Shown here one piece after another: positions 1 to 9,856 of a DNA stretch of 64,000 bases (position 1 is the stretch's first letter; each line of letters begins with the position of its first letter). A program made the position numbers and the translations under genes. The stretch is from Adiantum capillus-veneris. Its lineage: Eukaryota > Streptophyta > Polypodiopsida > Polypodiales > Pteridaceae. The notes under the pieces are model-generated. The model made no database searches, had not been told where the DNA came from, and saw nothing but the letters and a program-made list of their open reading frames with translations. The stretch is taken from positions 61,255,120 to 61,319,119 of the forward strand of contig CM043956.1 in NCBI GenBank assembly GCA_014529385.2. Direction: 5' to 3'.

Positions 1-271
1 AGAACAAATCAATATCATATTATCGGGAATTCCAGTTCATAAAGTTATACAACAGAATACTGTCAACCTACAGTATCAATGAAACTCAAAGAGACATCAG
101 TGACTAATGTCAAAAATCGAGGCAATTTGTTGACAAAGGAGTGGTGGAGCGACTCCCCTCTTGTGCATACCCACTGCACTAGATTTCGTCCAAGCTGAGT
201 TCGGGGTTCCATTTAGAATAGACTATGCTAATCCAAATGCTTCAAGGTAAAGATTCACAATCTGAGCAGTA
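1..271 (-). mobile_element. E2 chromovirus, left (3') fragment with end of chromodomain
   Basis: This is the 3' tail of Ty3-type element E2, cut off from the rest by E1. On the minus strand 271-226 continues the chromodomain that breaks off at 8705. The reading frame reconnects exactly, giving a tail of the same form as the chromodomain end of E1 (a short acidic stretch, then a Tyr-Leu-Glu-Ala-Phe-Gly-like end), and stops at TAG near 223-225. A purine-rich run at about 153-164 (minus strand) could be the polypurine tract. The 3' LTR would lie further left. Its edge cannot be confirmed because the outer end of the other E2 LTR is not clear. Confidence 0.75.
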
Positions 272-1747
272 TGAAACCGGCCCGTAGGGCGGTAGGCGTT
301 GGCTTTCACCCGAAATTCTTTACTTTATACACACACACAGAGCACTTTGCAAAGAGAACCTGCGACGGGAGTTAACACTTGAATACACACGGCTCGGAAG
401 CTAGAATGCTCCGAGCAGACGCCGACAACCTGTAGGCCCCAAAATTGGCGCCCCTTTCGGTATTTCTTTATTCTTTAGGAGGGTAAATTACAAAGTAAGG
501 TCCTGGGAATCCTTCACGTGTATCCACCTAGATACCATTTGATTTGGCCAAATTTCGGCAGCATAACAGCCCCAAAACTTGCGCGAAACCAATTCCCCTG
601 CTGGAACTCGCTTGCACTGTCGTATACCCTCTGATTCCTGTCCAAAAACAGTAAATTCAGCACGCTGTATTTACTGGTTTTTGCCCTGTTTTCAGCCCCA
701 AACAGTCCCCTAACTGTCCTTTGCCAGTGGGGCACGATTCCCAATGATCCCGACGTCCGTATGGCTGAAAAACAGTGAATTTACAGCGCATACACAGCGC
801 TGATTTTGCACCTGTACGGTGAGGTTATGACCCTCACCAGTGCCTGCTTTGGAGCAGCAGTTAGCTACCCCTGTTCCTGCTCAAGGAGGCTCTTGCCTCA
901 GCACAAAAGCATGAACCCACACAACTGTACATCAGTCAAATGAGTAGCCCTCTTGTGGGGCATCACATAACTGCACGTAGGGGAGAGAGAGAGTAGTGTG
1001 TAATGTGCAGGGCATCACTCCTAGCACCACACTGTACATGAGAGGGAAAGGAAGCACTCCATAGCTCTTAACCTGTGACAGGTTGCAAATGAGGCCTCTC
1101 CCAGCTTAAAAATCAGCGCCCATTTTTCTGCAAGAGGAAAGTTCACGAAAATGTGACACTTGGCGCATTTTCAAGCATTTTCCCGTTTCGGGTTTGCCGC
1201 TTAAAAATATCCTGACCAGTTGCCCAGTTGACTTCGCGGCAGAGTTATAAAATGTTCCCCTAGTCATACCGGAGGTAATGACGCGAACACTTTTCACGGC
1301 CCAAAATAGCAGTTCCCTAAATTTTAGGAGATGCTTCCGTTGGGTTCCCACTGGTCTTCTGACCATCTATCCTCATTGGAGCCGCATCCAAAAGTGCAAT
1401 GTGGCCCAACTGTCGGATACTTTTTGTTGGTAGTCCCACCTTGACTTTACGCCTTAATTGAGTTCACTTCCTAGTATCCACCAACTTGCTAAGTGCGAGG
1501 GGGGGACCTATATGATCTTGCTCTGAGCCTAGACATCCTCTTACCATACGAATTCCAGTGCCGACCACTTCCCGTCTGCGGGTGAATCTACCGTTCACAT
1601 TGGCCATACAATGTCCGACCGTTTGCTACTTCAAAAAGAGGGTCTCAAAACAAATAAAATAAACCCCATTGGAAAGAAACCAACAACCAAGGTTAGCAGT
1701 TGCCACATCTCTGTGACATGGTTAATAACTTCCACGTCCTCGTGACA
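272..1747 (-). repeat. E1 3' LTR
   Basis: A 1476-bp direct repeat of 7228-8704, starting TGAAACC and ending GTGACA on the plus strand. Differences from the other LTR are scattered substitutions and 1-2 base indels, for example near 1372 and 1541. Confidence 0.95.
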
Positions 1748-1760
1748 TACCCCCCTCTTG
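1748..1760 (-). other. E1 polypurine tract
   Basis: The minus strand reads AAGAGGGGGGTA directly before the 3' LTR. This is the expected plus-strand primer of an LTR retrotransposon. Confidence 0.8.
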
Positions 1761-1917
1761 AAATCGCAAACGTCCTCGATTGCATACCATAAATACACGC
1801 CACTGATGATCTTGTGCTATTAACACTCTTTTATCATCGCATGTATCCGCAAGAAAGGTCGTAACATACATAGATACAAATGACTTAATGAGGCCTTCAT
1901 ACTTTTGCCATTTCCAT

Positions 1918-2163
1918 CTATGGCACTGAATTCATATGTACATTTGATGTACTAGCTCTATCATTACCCCACCTTTGCACACGGTGGGTTGGGGCATAAG
2001 TAGGCTGTAACCCAAAGGCTTCAAGGTAAAGCTGCAATACATTTGGTGACTCTGACAGTTCATGCTCTTCCATCCACTTTGCATCCATAGGCGGATAGTT
2101 CTTGAACTTCACCAAATAACGTCTTGCAACTTGTCCTTTAACTTTTCTGTCCTTATGTGCCAA
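1918..2163 (-). CDS. E1 chromodomain end of integrase
   Basis: The C-terminal end of the E1 integrase, about 80 residues. It has a basic stretch, then a chromodomain core of the pattern YLVKFKNYP and AKWMEE, followed by a short helix. In chromoviruses this domain is thought to bind modified histones and steer integration. It is in frame with the integrase segment at 2209-2733 but separated by a TAG near 2209, so this copy is interrupted. The coding sequence ends about 170 bp before the 3' LTR. Confidence 0.8.
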   Translation of the reverse strand: MAHKDRKVKGQVARRYLVKFKNYPPMDAKWMEEHELSESPNVLQLYLEAFGLQPTYAPTHRVQRWGNDRASTSNVHMNSVP

Positions 2164-2208
2164 AACTTGCTCAGGTACCAGGATCTCATCAAGTTCCTCA
2201 ACTTCTGG

Positions 2209-2733
2209 CTAATCCTCAATTGGCATATCTTCTGGCACATCACCCACGAAGGGTCTTAGAAGACTCACGTGAAACGCATTATGAATCTTCCACGCATCAG
2301 GCAATTTCAGCCTGTAAGCCACATCGCTGATCTTGTCAAGCACTTGAAAAGGCCCATAGTAACGCATGCTGAGCTTAGGAAATAGCCGTTCCTTGCCCTT
2401 CATCTTCTTTAACCTTGCCTTTTCGAACCTTAAGAGAACCCAATCACCAGGTGATAGTAGCAATTCACGACGGTGACGATCAGCAGCCTTTTTCTGTTTT
2501 GCCTGAGTCTTCTCCAAGGCAACTTTAATCTTCTTATACATCTCATCCATGTTCTCAACATATCGATCTGCCTCAAAGATCTTGTCCTTTGTGTGCAAAA
2601 TGGGAGGAACCTTTTTTTCCGCCTTCAACAATTTCAAAAGGTGCTTTGCCAGTAGACGAATGCACCGTATTATTGTACGCATACTCAAGCATAGGCAAAT
2701 ACTGTTCCCACTTGCCCTTATTATCTGACACAT
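2209..2733 (-). CDS. E1 integrase C-terminal segment (frameshifted)
   Basis: Continues the integrase after a frameshift near 2600-2640, next to a run of T. The segment carries the GPF/Y module typical of Ty3 integrases (RYYGPFQVLDKI, followed by AYRLKLP and HNAFHVSLL). It ends at a TAG near 2209, just before the chromodomain. Its counterpart in E2 (8705-9116) is similar over its whole length, so the two elements belong to one family. The homopolymer at the break means an assembly error should be considered before calling it a mutation. Confidence 0.8.
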   Translation of the reverse strand: MCQIIRASGNSICLCLSMRTIIRCIRLLAKHLLKLLKAEKKVPPILHTKDKIFEADRYVENMDEMYKKIKVALEKTQAKQKKAADRHRRELLLSPGDWVLLRFEKARLKKMKGKERLFPKLSMRYYGPFQVLDKISDVAYRLKLPDAWKIHNAFHVSLLRPFVGDVPEDMPIED

Positions 2734-3337
2734 AGCATTTCAGCAGATCTAAGACAGTAGAATTGGCCTCTTCTGACTGTCCATCAGTTTGTGGATGAAA
2801 CGAAGACGAGAACTTGAGCGTAGTACCCATGTTCTCAAACAATCCTCTCCAGAACAAACTGGTCATGCGAGGATCACGATCACTGATAATCGATTGTGGC
2901 ATACCATGGTACTTAAACACATTGTACATGAACAAGCATGCCATCTGATCAGATTTTATCTTCTTCCTGACAGGGATAAAATGGGCCTGCTTGCTGAACC
3001 TGCAAATAATGATCCATATACCATCACTCCTTGTTGGCGTCCTTGGAAGATCAAAGATAAAGTCCATAGCAATGCTTTCCCATGGCTTATCCGGAATCAG
3101 CAGTGGTTGTAACAACCCTGGTGCCTTTTGCCTGTCAAACTTGACCTTTTGGCAAACTATGCATGCTCGCACAAAGGCATCCACATCTCTCCTCAAGGTA
3201 GGCCAATAGAAGAACGTCTCTACCGCTTTAACTGTCGCATCAATGCCACGATGCCCTGCATACGGTGGGACATGACTCTCTTCCATGACCTTATGTCGCA
3301 GTGGCCTAGTGACACAAAGTCTGCCATGCATCATCAT
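2573..3337 (-). CDS. E1 integrase, zinc-binding and catalytic core
   Basis: Retroviral-type integrase inserting the cDNA into the genome. An HHCC zinc-binding module lies near residues 18-64 (H...H...CxxC). The rve core follows with the catalytic Asp in AMDFIFDLP, the second Asp in ISDRDPRM and the Glu in TDGQSEEANS. It is in the same frame as the RT ORF but separated from it by a TAG near 3425; the intervening codons look like linker sequence. It runs off frame at its C-terminus, where the other frame (2209-2733) takes over. Confidence 0.9.
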   Translation of the reverse strand: MMMHGRLCVTRPLRHKVMEESHVPPYAGHRGIDATVKAVETFFYWPTLRRDVDAFVRACIVCQKVKFDRQKAPGLLQPLLIPDKPWESIAMDFIFDLPRTPTRSDGIWIIICRFSKQAHFIPVRKKIKSDQMACLFMYNVFKYHGMPQSIISDRDPRMTSLFWRGLFENMGTTLKFSSSFHPQTDGQSEEANSTVLDLLKCYVSDNKGKWEQYLPMLEYAYNNTVHSSTGKAPFEIVEGGKKGSSHFAHKGQDL

Positions 3338-3424
3338 AAAACCATCTCGGAGGAGGTAGTGCTCGTGATGTTGCCCCTCTTGTAACTGTTCAAAGATCCT
3401 TGCAAAATCTTCATCAGCAGTATA

Positions 3425-5380
3425 CTATTCCTTCATGTCATCTAACTCATGATGATAAGGAATTGACACAGCTGAAATTTGTGGCTTTCTTGATAACGCA
3501 TCAGCCACAACATTCTTCTTGCCTTCCACATGCATAATCTGGAAGTGGAACATGGAAAGAATGTTTGCCCATCGCATATGCTTTTCGGATAACTTTGACT
3601 GTGTCAAGAAGTATCGCAAGGTCTGATGATCTGTTTGGACAACAAAATCAGCACCTAAGAGGTAGTGCTTCCAGCTAGAAAGCGCATGAATCACAGCCAA
3701 GAGCTCTTTCTCATAGACTTGCATAGTCCTCTCTGGCCCTTGCAAAATTCGGCTTTCATAGGCTACTACCCGTCCATCTTGCATTAGCACTGCTCCGATG
3801 CTACTGCCACATGCGTCACACTGGACCACAAATGACTTCCTGAGGTCTGGCAAAACAATAACTGGATCTGAAGTCAACTTTTGCTTTAAGAGACTAAAAG
3901 CTGAAATCTCTTTTTGGGTCCATCTAAAAGTGACCTCTTTCTTTTGCAATGCGTGAAGAGGCGATGCTATCTCTGCAAAATTTCTGATAAACCTTCTATA
4001 GTAGGAACACAATCCCAAGAAGCTTCTGACATCGTGCACAGTCTTCAAGTCTGGCCATGTCTTGATAGCTTCGACCTTTGCGGGATCCATTCTAACACCA
4101 TCCTTTGAGACTATGTGGCCCAGAAAGTGGATCTCTTCGAGGAAGAATTCACTTTTCTTAGGATTGACAAGTAACCTGTGACTGCGCAGCTCTTCGAACA
4201 CAATGGTCAAGTGACGCCTATGCTCCTCTTCATTCTTCGAATACACTATCATGTCATCGAAGAATGTTCCAACAAACTGTTGATGCGAGCGGAAAATCCG
4301 GTCCATCATTCTGTTGAATGTGGCAGGAGCATTTGTTAGCCCAAACGGCATCGCTAGAAACTCATAAAGACCAAATGTCGTTCTAAACGCAGTCTTGTGC
4401 ACATCCTCTGGCCTTATACGAATCTGATGGTACCCACTCTTAAGGTCTATCCTGCTGAAAATTGCAGCACCCTCTAAGCGATCGAGAATATCATCAATGC
4501 GAGGAATAGGAAACCTATTCTTGATGGTATTCTTATTCAATGTACGGTAATCAATACACATGCGCCATGAGCCATCCTTCTTTTGCACTAGGAGCACTGG
4601 GGAGCAAAAGGGTGAAGAACTAGGCTGAATCAGCCCCTTCTCTAATAACTCCTCAACCTGGCCCATAATCTCTTTCTGCTGCGCCGCACTTACCCTGTAG
4701 GGAGGTCTATTTGGTGGGCTACACCCTCGCACCAAATCTATCCGATGGTCCTCAGGTCTCTCTGGCGGCAATTGCGACGGTAATGAATCAGAAAAACAGT
4801 CAATAAACTTTTGCAAAAATGCTGACCTTTCTTTATCTAACACAGATAAATTTGACTGATCACTATCTGAGACATCACGTGCAAAAATCAGGTACACAGA
4901 AAGATGATTCTTTATTACAGAAGTGAGAGAAGAAGCAGATACAATAGGGACTGACTCTCCTTTAAGCTTTACATCCAAGATGTGAGTTTTGCCCCTATGC
5001 TGTACAGTGATCTTTTTGTTGTAGGCATCCAAGACTCCATGCACTCGGAACATCCACGGGATCCCCAACAAGGCGTCACAACCTTCCAGCGGCATGATGT
5101 AAAACTCTTCAGTGTCCACATACGACTGAATATGCAGACGCAGTTTTCCAATGATGGGAGTAACACACTCTGAGTGGCTAGGACATGCCAACCCTGCCTC
5201 TGCGGTGTACCCCATCTCTTCAGCTCTGATGCCCAGCTTCATAGCTAACTCTGGTGAGATAAAGTTGGCTTTGGCACCTGGATCAAAGAAGATCAGTGCC
5301 GTCTGATCCCTAACTTTACCCCATGCCCTGCATAACTCACTGGCATCTGTGCTGGGCCTGTCACCCACCATGTCTGGCAC
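3425..5380 (-). CDS. E1 protease, reverse transcriptase and RNase H
   Basis: The central 651 residues of the polyprotein. The protease active site is near residue 35 (FFDPGAKANF, a variant of the usual DTGA or DSGA). The reverse transcriptase lies at about 220-420 with motifs [21 protein letters not shown] and the catalytic FFDDMIVYS, where Phe replaces Tyr in the YxDD box as in many Ty3 elements. RNase H lies at about 500-620 with Asp in QCDACGSS, Glu in YEKELLAV and Asp in QTDHQTLRYF. It is in the same frame as gag, with one TAA between them. The stop at 3425 cuts it off from the integrase. Confidence 0.93.
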   Translation of the reverse strand: MPDMVGDRPSTDASELCRAWGKVRDQTALIFFDPGAKANFISPELAMKLGIRAEEMGYTAEAGLACPSHSECVTPIIGKLRLHIQSYVDTEEFYIMPLEGCDALLGIPWMFRVHGVLDAYNKKITVQHRGKTHILDVKLKGESVPIVSASSLTSVIKNHLSVYLIFARDVSDSDQSNLSVLDKERSAFLQKFIDCFSDSLPSQLPPERPEDHRIDLVRGCSPPNRPPYRVSAAQQKEIMGQVEELLEKGLIQPSSSPFCSPVLLVQKKDGSWRMCIDYRTLNKNTIKNRFPIPRIDDILDRLEGAAIFSRIDLKSGYHQIRIRPEDVHKTAFRTTFGLYEFLAMPFGLTNAPATFNRMMDRIFRSHQQFVGTFFDDMIVYSKNEEEHRRHLTIVFEELRSHRLLVNPKKSEFFLEEIHFLGHIVSKDGVRMDPAKVEAIKTWPDLKTVHDVRSFLGLCSYYRRFIRNFAEIASPLHALQKKEVTFRWTQKEISAFSLLKQKLTSDPVIVLPDLRKSFVVQCDACGSSIGAVLMQDGRVVAYESRILQGPERTMQVYEKELLAVIHALSSWKHYLLGADFVVQTDHQTLRYFLTQSKLSEKHMRWANILSMFHFQIMHVEGKKNVVADALSRKPQISAVSIPYHHELDDMKE

Positions 5381-5395
5381 TAAACCTGCCGTGGG

Positions 5396-7153
5396 TTAAG
5401 GCTTCTTGCCTTTTTGGTCTTCTTTATCCTCTGAGTCAGCTGGCCTTTTCCTTTGTGGGCAATTGATAGAAATATGACCAGGCTGCTCGCATATAAAGCA
5501 TTTGTTCTCAGCCATTAGGACCTTCTTTTCCTCGAGCGACTTGCGCACAAAAGGCTTCCTTTTTTGTTTCTTTGCCTGCGCTCCAGAAGTCCCAGCTGAA
5601 TCCTTGTCCTTGGTGGCCTGTTCTGACCCCTGTGACGCATCAGGAGCCGTTTTCACAAAGGGCTTCTTCGCTGAATTTTTCTTTTGCTGCCCTCCTTTAT
5701 CACTGCTCGGAAATCCACTGTCCTCTCCTTTCAACAAGGCAAGACCAGTGTTCGCAACTTCCATAAGCTGAGTAAGGGTAGCCACTCTATTCTTTGTACA
5801 GTAATTGCGAAGCCCTTTAGGCAACCCACAACAATACTTCTCTATCTGCTCTGTCAATGGCACAAATCTGTAGGAGGTCACTGAGAGTAACGCTTTACAA
5901 AACCTCCTATTGTACTCCAGCAAGCTCTTGCACGAAGCTGCCGTAAGCTGGTGCCAATCTGTCAGGACATCGGCTTCAAATTCATTTGATAGCCAAGCAG
6001 ATGCAAACATTTTCTTGAAGTAAACCCAAGTGGCGGGTGTCTGTCCTTGCATTAACAATGTCGTCCACCATGTCAGCGCATTGTCCTTCAAGAAAGTGGC
6101 AGCTTTCCTAACCTTCGAGGCCTCTGTAAAATTCCCTCCCGCATAAGCTGTATCAAACTGCTGGAGGAAAGTGAGTGCCTTTGTCTTATCCTCGAAACCA
6201 CTGAAGGTACTGAACTTTACTGCTGCACCACCTTCTTTGTAAGCCTTCGGCTTCTCTAGTGCCCCCAAGTTGTCATACGGGATGGTCTGCAACATGGGCA
6301 CTGTACGAGGCATGATCGGCACGTGTTGGCCATTCACATTTTGCGTCAGAGGTGCGATATCTGGCTGCTGTCCAGAAAAACCAGCCATGCCAAAATGACC
6401 CTGTGGCACCCCAAACTGACCCTGGTTGCAGTGGAAACCTTGCTGCATGCCGATAGTACCATACATGGGGTTTGGCATGATGCCTTGCATTCCCCGGAAC
6501 ACTGTTCCGGGCATGTACGGCTGACTTCCAGACGCATAACCAGCCATACTTTGGAACACTGATCCACCCCCGAAATACCCAGGATGTACCGTGGGTGGTG
6601 GAAAAACTGAGTGCATAGCCTGGTATCCAGCTCCCTGTCCATTCAAGACAGCATGCTGGCTCTGAAAGGTGGCGGGCTGAACTGGCATAACCTGTGGAAT
6701 AGGCGTTCTAGCCACCTGTTCAAGCACGGGAGGAACCTGCTTTGGAGCCCCCGACTCCGCAACATGCGAGTGTTCCCTTTCCTCCTGCGCCTCATGAAGT
6801 ACCTGGGCTTGAGCTTCAACAAGCTCCGTACGCGGCGTAGGTTGCCTATTTTGCTGTTGCACTGGTGGCGCTTGCAAGAATTCCATAAACTTCGGATTCA
6901 GCACCAGCTGCGAAAAGACATTCACCGCGGCAACTAACTGAGTCTTAAACGCATCATCCTCAAGTTGCCCTGTCATAAAGCCCTGTACTACTGGAGGGAC
7001 ATTCACATTGACAGGAGGTACAGACTGACGTGGCCGTGAGCTCTTGCCAATCTCAAAAACCATAGGAATCTCCTGCCTGTCCTTTGGAGAGGAACCCTCT
7101 TCCATAATTCCCTTCCCCTTGTCGGCCATAGTGTAATCCCCGTGTTCTTGCAC
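5396..7153 (-). CDS. E1 gag
   Basis: The capsid and nucleocapsid precursor, 585 residues from the ATG at 7153, about 75 bp after the PBS. The N-terminal half is rich in Pro, Gln, Met and Gly. The retrotransposon gag domain is at about residues 310-460, with the conserved LTWWTTLL block. A CCHC zinc knuckle lies near residue 555 (CFICEQPGHISINC), where RNA packaging would occur. The tail is very basic. It ends with a TAA in the same frame as the protease ORF, so Gag and Pol differ by a single stop codon. Confidence 0.9.
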   Translation of the reverse strand: MQEHGDYTMADKGKGIMEEGSSPKDRQEIPMVFEIGKSSRPRQSVPPVNVNVPPVVQGFMTGQLEDDAFKTQLVAAVNVFSQLVLNPKFMEFLQAPPVQQQNRQPTPRTELVEAQAQVLHEAQEEREHSHVAESGAPKQVPPVLEQVARTPIPQVMPVQPATFQSQHAVLNGQGAGYQAMHSVFPPPTVHPGYFGGGSVFQSMAGYASGSQPYMPGTVFRGMQGIMPNPMYGTIGMQQGFHCNQGQFGVPQGHFGMAGFSGQQPDIAPLTQNVNGQHVPIMPRTVPMLQTIPYDNLGALEKPKAYKEGGAAVKFSTFSGFEDKTKALTFLQQFDTAYAGGNFTEASKVRKAATFLKDNALTWWTTLLMQGQTPATWVYFKKMFASAWLSNEFEADVLTDWHQLTAASCKSLLEYNRRFCKALLSVTSYRFVPLTEQIEKYCCGLPKGLRNYCTKNRVATLTQLMEVANTGLALLKGEDSGFPSSDKGGQQKKNSAKKPFVKTAPDASQGSEQATKDKDSAGTSGAQAKKQKRKPFVRKSLEEKKVLMAENKCFICEQPGHISINCPQRKRPADSEDKEDQKGKKP

Positions 7154-7210
7154 TGTGTGTCTTTACCCTGAACAATCGAGGCTCACTCTTTGAGGAAAAA
7201 GTGATTGATG

Positions 7211-7227
7211 TCCCGGCAACGGAACCA
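7211..7227 (-). other. E1 primer-binding site, tRNA-Glu type
   Basis: On the plus strand TCCCGGCAACGGAACCA abuts the 5' LTR directly. I recognise this 17-mer from memory as the 3' end of plant tRNA-Glu including CCA. The match appears perfect. E2 and E3 use initiator tRNA-Met instead. Confidence 0.8.
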
Positions 7228-8704
7228 TGAAACCGGCCCGTAGGGCGGTAGGCGTTGGCTTTCACCCGAAATTCTTTACTTTATACACACACACAGAGCA
7301 CTTTGCAAAGAGAACCTGCGACGGGAGTTAACACTTGAATACACACACGGCTCGGAAGCTAGAATGCTCCGAGCAGACGCCGACAACCTGTAGGCCCCAA
7401 AATTGGCGCCCCTTTCGGTATTTCTTTATTCTTTAGGAGGGTAAATTACAAAGTAAGGTCCTGGGAATCCTTCACGTGTATCCACCTAGATACCATTTGA
7501 TTTGGCCAAATTTCGGCAGCATAACAGCCCCAAAACTTGCGCGAAACCAATTCCCCTGCTGGAACTCGCTTGCACTGTCGTATACCCTCTGATTCCTGTC
7601 CAAAAACAGTAAATTCAGCACGCTGTATTTACTGGTTTTTGCCCTGTTTTCAGCCCCAAACAGTCCCCTAACTGTCCTTTGCCAGTGGGGCACGATTCCC
7701 AATGATCCCGACGTCCGTATGGCTGAAAAACAGTGAATTTACAGCGCATACACAGCGCTGATTTTGCACCTGTACGGTGAGGTTATGACCCTCACCAGTG
7801 CCTGCTTTGGAGCAGCAGTTAGCTACCCCTGTTCCTGCTCAAGGAGGCTCTTGCCTCAGCACAAAAGCATGAACCCACACAACTGTACATCAGTCAAATG
7901 AGTAGCCCTCTTGTGGGGCATCACATAACTGCACGTAGGGGAGAGAGAGAGTAGTGTGTAATGTGCAGGGCATCACTCCTAGCACCACACTGTACATGAG
8001 AGGGAAAGGAAGCACTCCATAGCTCTTAACCTGTGATAGGTTGCAAATGAGGCCTCTCCCAGCTTAAAAATCAGCGCCCATTTTTCTGCAAGAGGAAAGT
8101 TCACGAAAATGTGACACTTGGCGCATTTTCAGGCATTTTCCCGTTTCGGGTTTGCCGCTTAAAAATATCCTGACCGGTTGCCCAGTTGACTTCGCGGCAG
8201 AGTTATACAATGTTCCCCTAGTCATACCGGAGGTAATGACGCGAATACTTTTCACGGCCCAAAATAGCAGTTCCCTAAATTTTAGGAGATGCTTCCGTTG
8301 GGTTCCCACTGGTCTTCTGACCATCCACCTCATTGGAGCCGCATCCAAAAGTGCAATGTGGCCCAACTGTCGGATACTTTTTGTTGGTAGTCCCACCTTG
8401 ACTTTACGCCTTAATTGAGTTCACTTCCTAGTATCCACCAACTTGCTAAGTGCGAGGGGGGGACCTATATGATCTTGCTCTGAGCCTAGACATCCTCTTA
8501 CCATACGAATTCCAGTGCCGACCACTTCCCGTCTGTGGGTGAATCTACCGTTCACATTGGCCATACAATGTCCGACCGTTTGCTACTTCAAAAAGAGGGT
8601 CTCAAAACAAATAAAATAAACCCCATTGGAAAGAAACCAACAACCAAGGTTAGCAGTTGCCACATCTCTGTGACATGGTTAATAACTTCCACGTCCTCGT
8701 GACA
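7228..8704 (-). repeat. E1 5' LTR
   Basis: A 1477-bp direct repeat of 272-1747 with the same TG...CA ends. It is followed by GAGTATC, the resumed E2 chromodomain. Confidence 0.95.
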
Positions 8705-9353
8705 GAGTATCTGCTAGGTCCTCCTCCATCCACTTCGCATCCAATGCAGGATAGTTCTTGACTTTAACCAAGAACCGCCTTATTACTTTACCCTTAATCT
8801 TTCCGTCTTTATGTGCCAATATCTGTTTTGGAACAAGGATCTCGTTTTCTTCCACTTCGGGTTGCCCATCAGGCTCCCCATCTTCGGGCACATCGCCTTT
8901 AAAAGGCTTCAAGAGACTCACGTGAAAAGCATTGTGAATTCTCCAGGTATTGGGCAGCTTCAGTTTAAAGGAGACATCATTTATCTTTTCGGAAATATGG
9001 AAAGGTCCGTAGTATCGCATACTGAGCTTTGGAAAAAGCCTCTCCTTTCCCTTTTTCTTTCTCAGGCGTGCCTTCTCAAAACGTAAGAGCACCCAATCGT
9101 TCTCCTTCAATTTCAAATCGTGACGATGGCGATCTGCTGCCTTTTACTGTCTTTCTTGAGATTTCTGCAAAGCCTCGCGGACCTTGGCAAAAGCCGTGTC
9201 CAAGTCACGCGTGTACTCATTGGCTTCAAAAATTTTATCTTTCGTGCTTAGAAAGGGTGGAACCTTCGTAGCACCTTCAATATTCCTAAATGGCGGCTTC
9301 CCCATTGAGGAGTGGATCATGTTATTGTAGGAAAATTCCACCGAGGGCCACAA
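8705..9353 (-). pseudogene. E2 integrase C-terminus and chromodomain (broken)
   Basis: The GPF/Y module ([24 protein letters not shown]) and a chromodomain ([17 protein letters not shown]) are clear between 8705 and 9116. The chromodomain is cut by E1 at 8704/8705. The piece 9144-9353 is the end of the integrase core region and its linker, separated by a stop near 9144. No full integrase can be made. Confidence 0.85.
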
Positions 9354-9856
9354 ACAGTCTCGCTAAGTGATCCGGCTTGACTGTTTTCTTCACTGGAAGA
9401 AAATGAGCTTGCTTGCTAAATCTGTCAATAACAATCCAGATACCATCGTGACCACTCTGTGTTCTCGGGAGATAAAAAATGAAATCCATTGCAATACTTT
9501 CCCAGGGGCGGGTCGGTATGGGTAAAGGCTGTAACAATCCCTATGCTTCATGCGTGTCAAACACCAAACAATTGCGTACAAAATCGTCCACATCCTTCTT
9601 GAGTCTCGGCCAAAAGAAGTATCTCTCTACACCTTACAAGGTGGTAGCAATGCCGTAGTCATCAGTAAAAGGTGGATAGTGGCGTTCGGTAAAAACCTTT
9701 TCCCTCAACGGTTGTGTAACGCACAACATCGTTTTCCTCATCAAGTAGCCATCCCAAATGGAATATCCCGCTACTATCTCCCCATTCCGCATCCGAGTGA
9801 AAATATCTGCAACATCTGTATCTGTGGCATACTGATCGACCATATCCTCGAAGGTC
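9354..9856 (-). pseudogene. E2 integrase core remnant
   Basis: Short out-of-frame pieces of the catalytic core. 9322-9537 carries the first catalytic Asp block ([11 protein letters not shown]) and [10 protein letters not shown]. The second Asp and the Glu blocks are not found, so a deletion near 9353 has removed them. The N-terminal zinc-binding part near 9600-9850 is only dimly recognisable. Confidence 0.65.

Larger units (their letters stand above)
272..8704 (-). mobile_element. E1: Ty3/gypsy chromovirus nested in E2
   Basis: An 8.4-kb LTR retrotransposon on the minus strand, in the order 5' LTR, tRNA-Glu PBS, gag, protease-RT-RNase H, integrase, chromodomain, polypurine tract, 3' LTR. The LTRs start TG and end CA and differ by roughly a dozen changes by eye, so the insertion is recent. 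The target duplication is CAGTA (267-271) on the left and GAGTA (8705-8709) on the right, one mismatch. The target is the chromodomain of the related E2. At least three in-frame stops and one frameshift in pol show that this copy cannot make a full polyprotein without recoding or reading errors. Confidence 0.95.

Noticed and set aside
420-475. TTGGCGCCCC in E1 and E2 LTRs resembles a retroviral tRNA-Lys PBS
   Set aside because: It lies inside the LTRs, not next to them, and the true PBS sites are found at 7211-7227 and 20259-20270.
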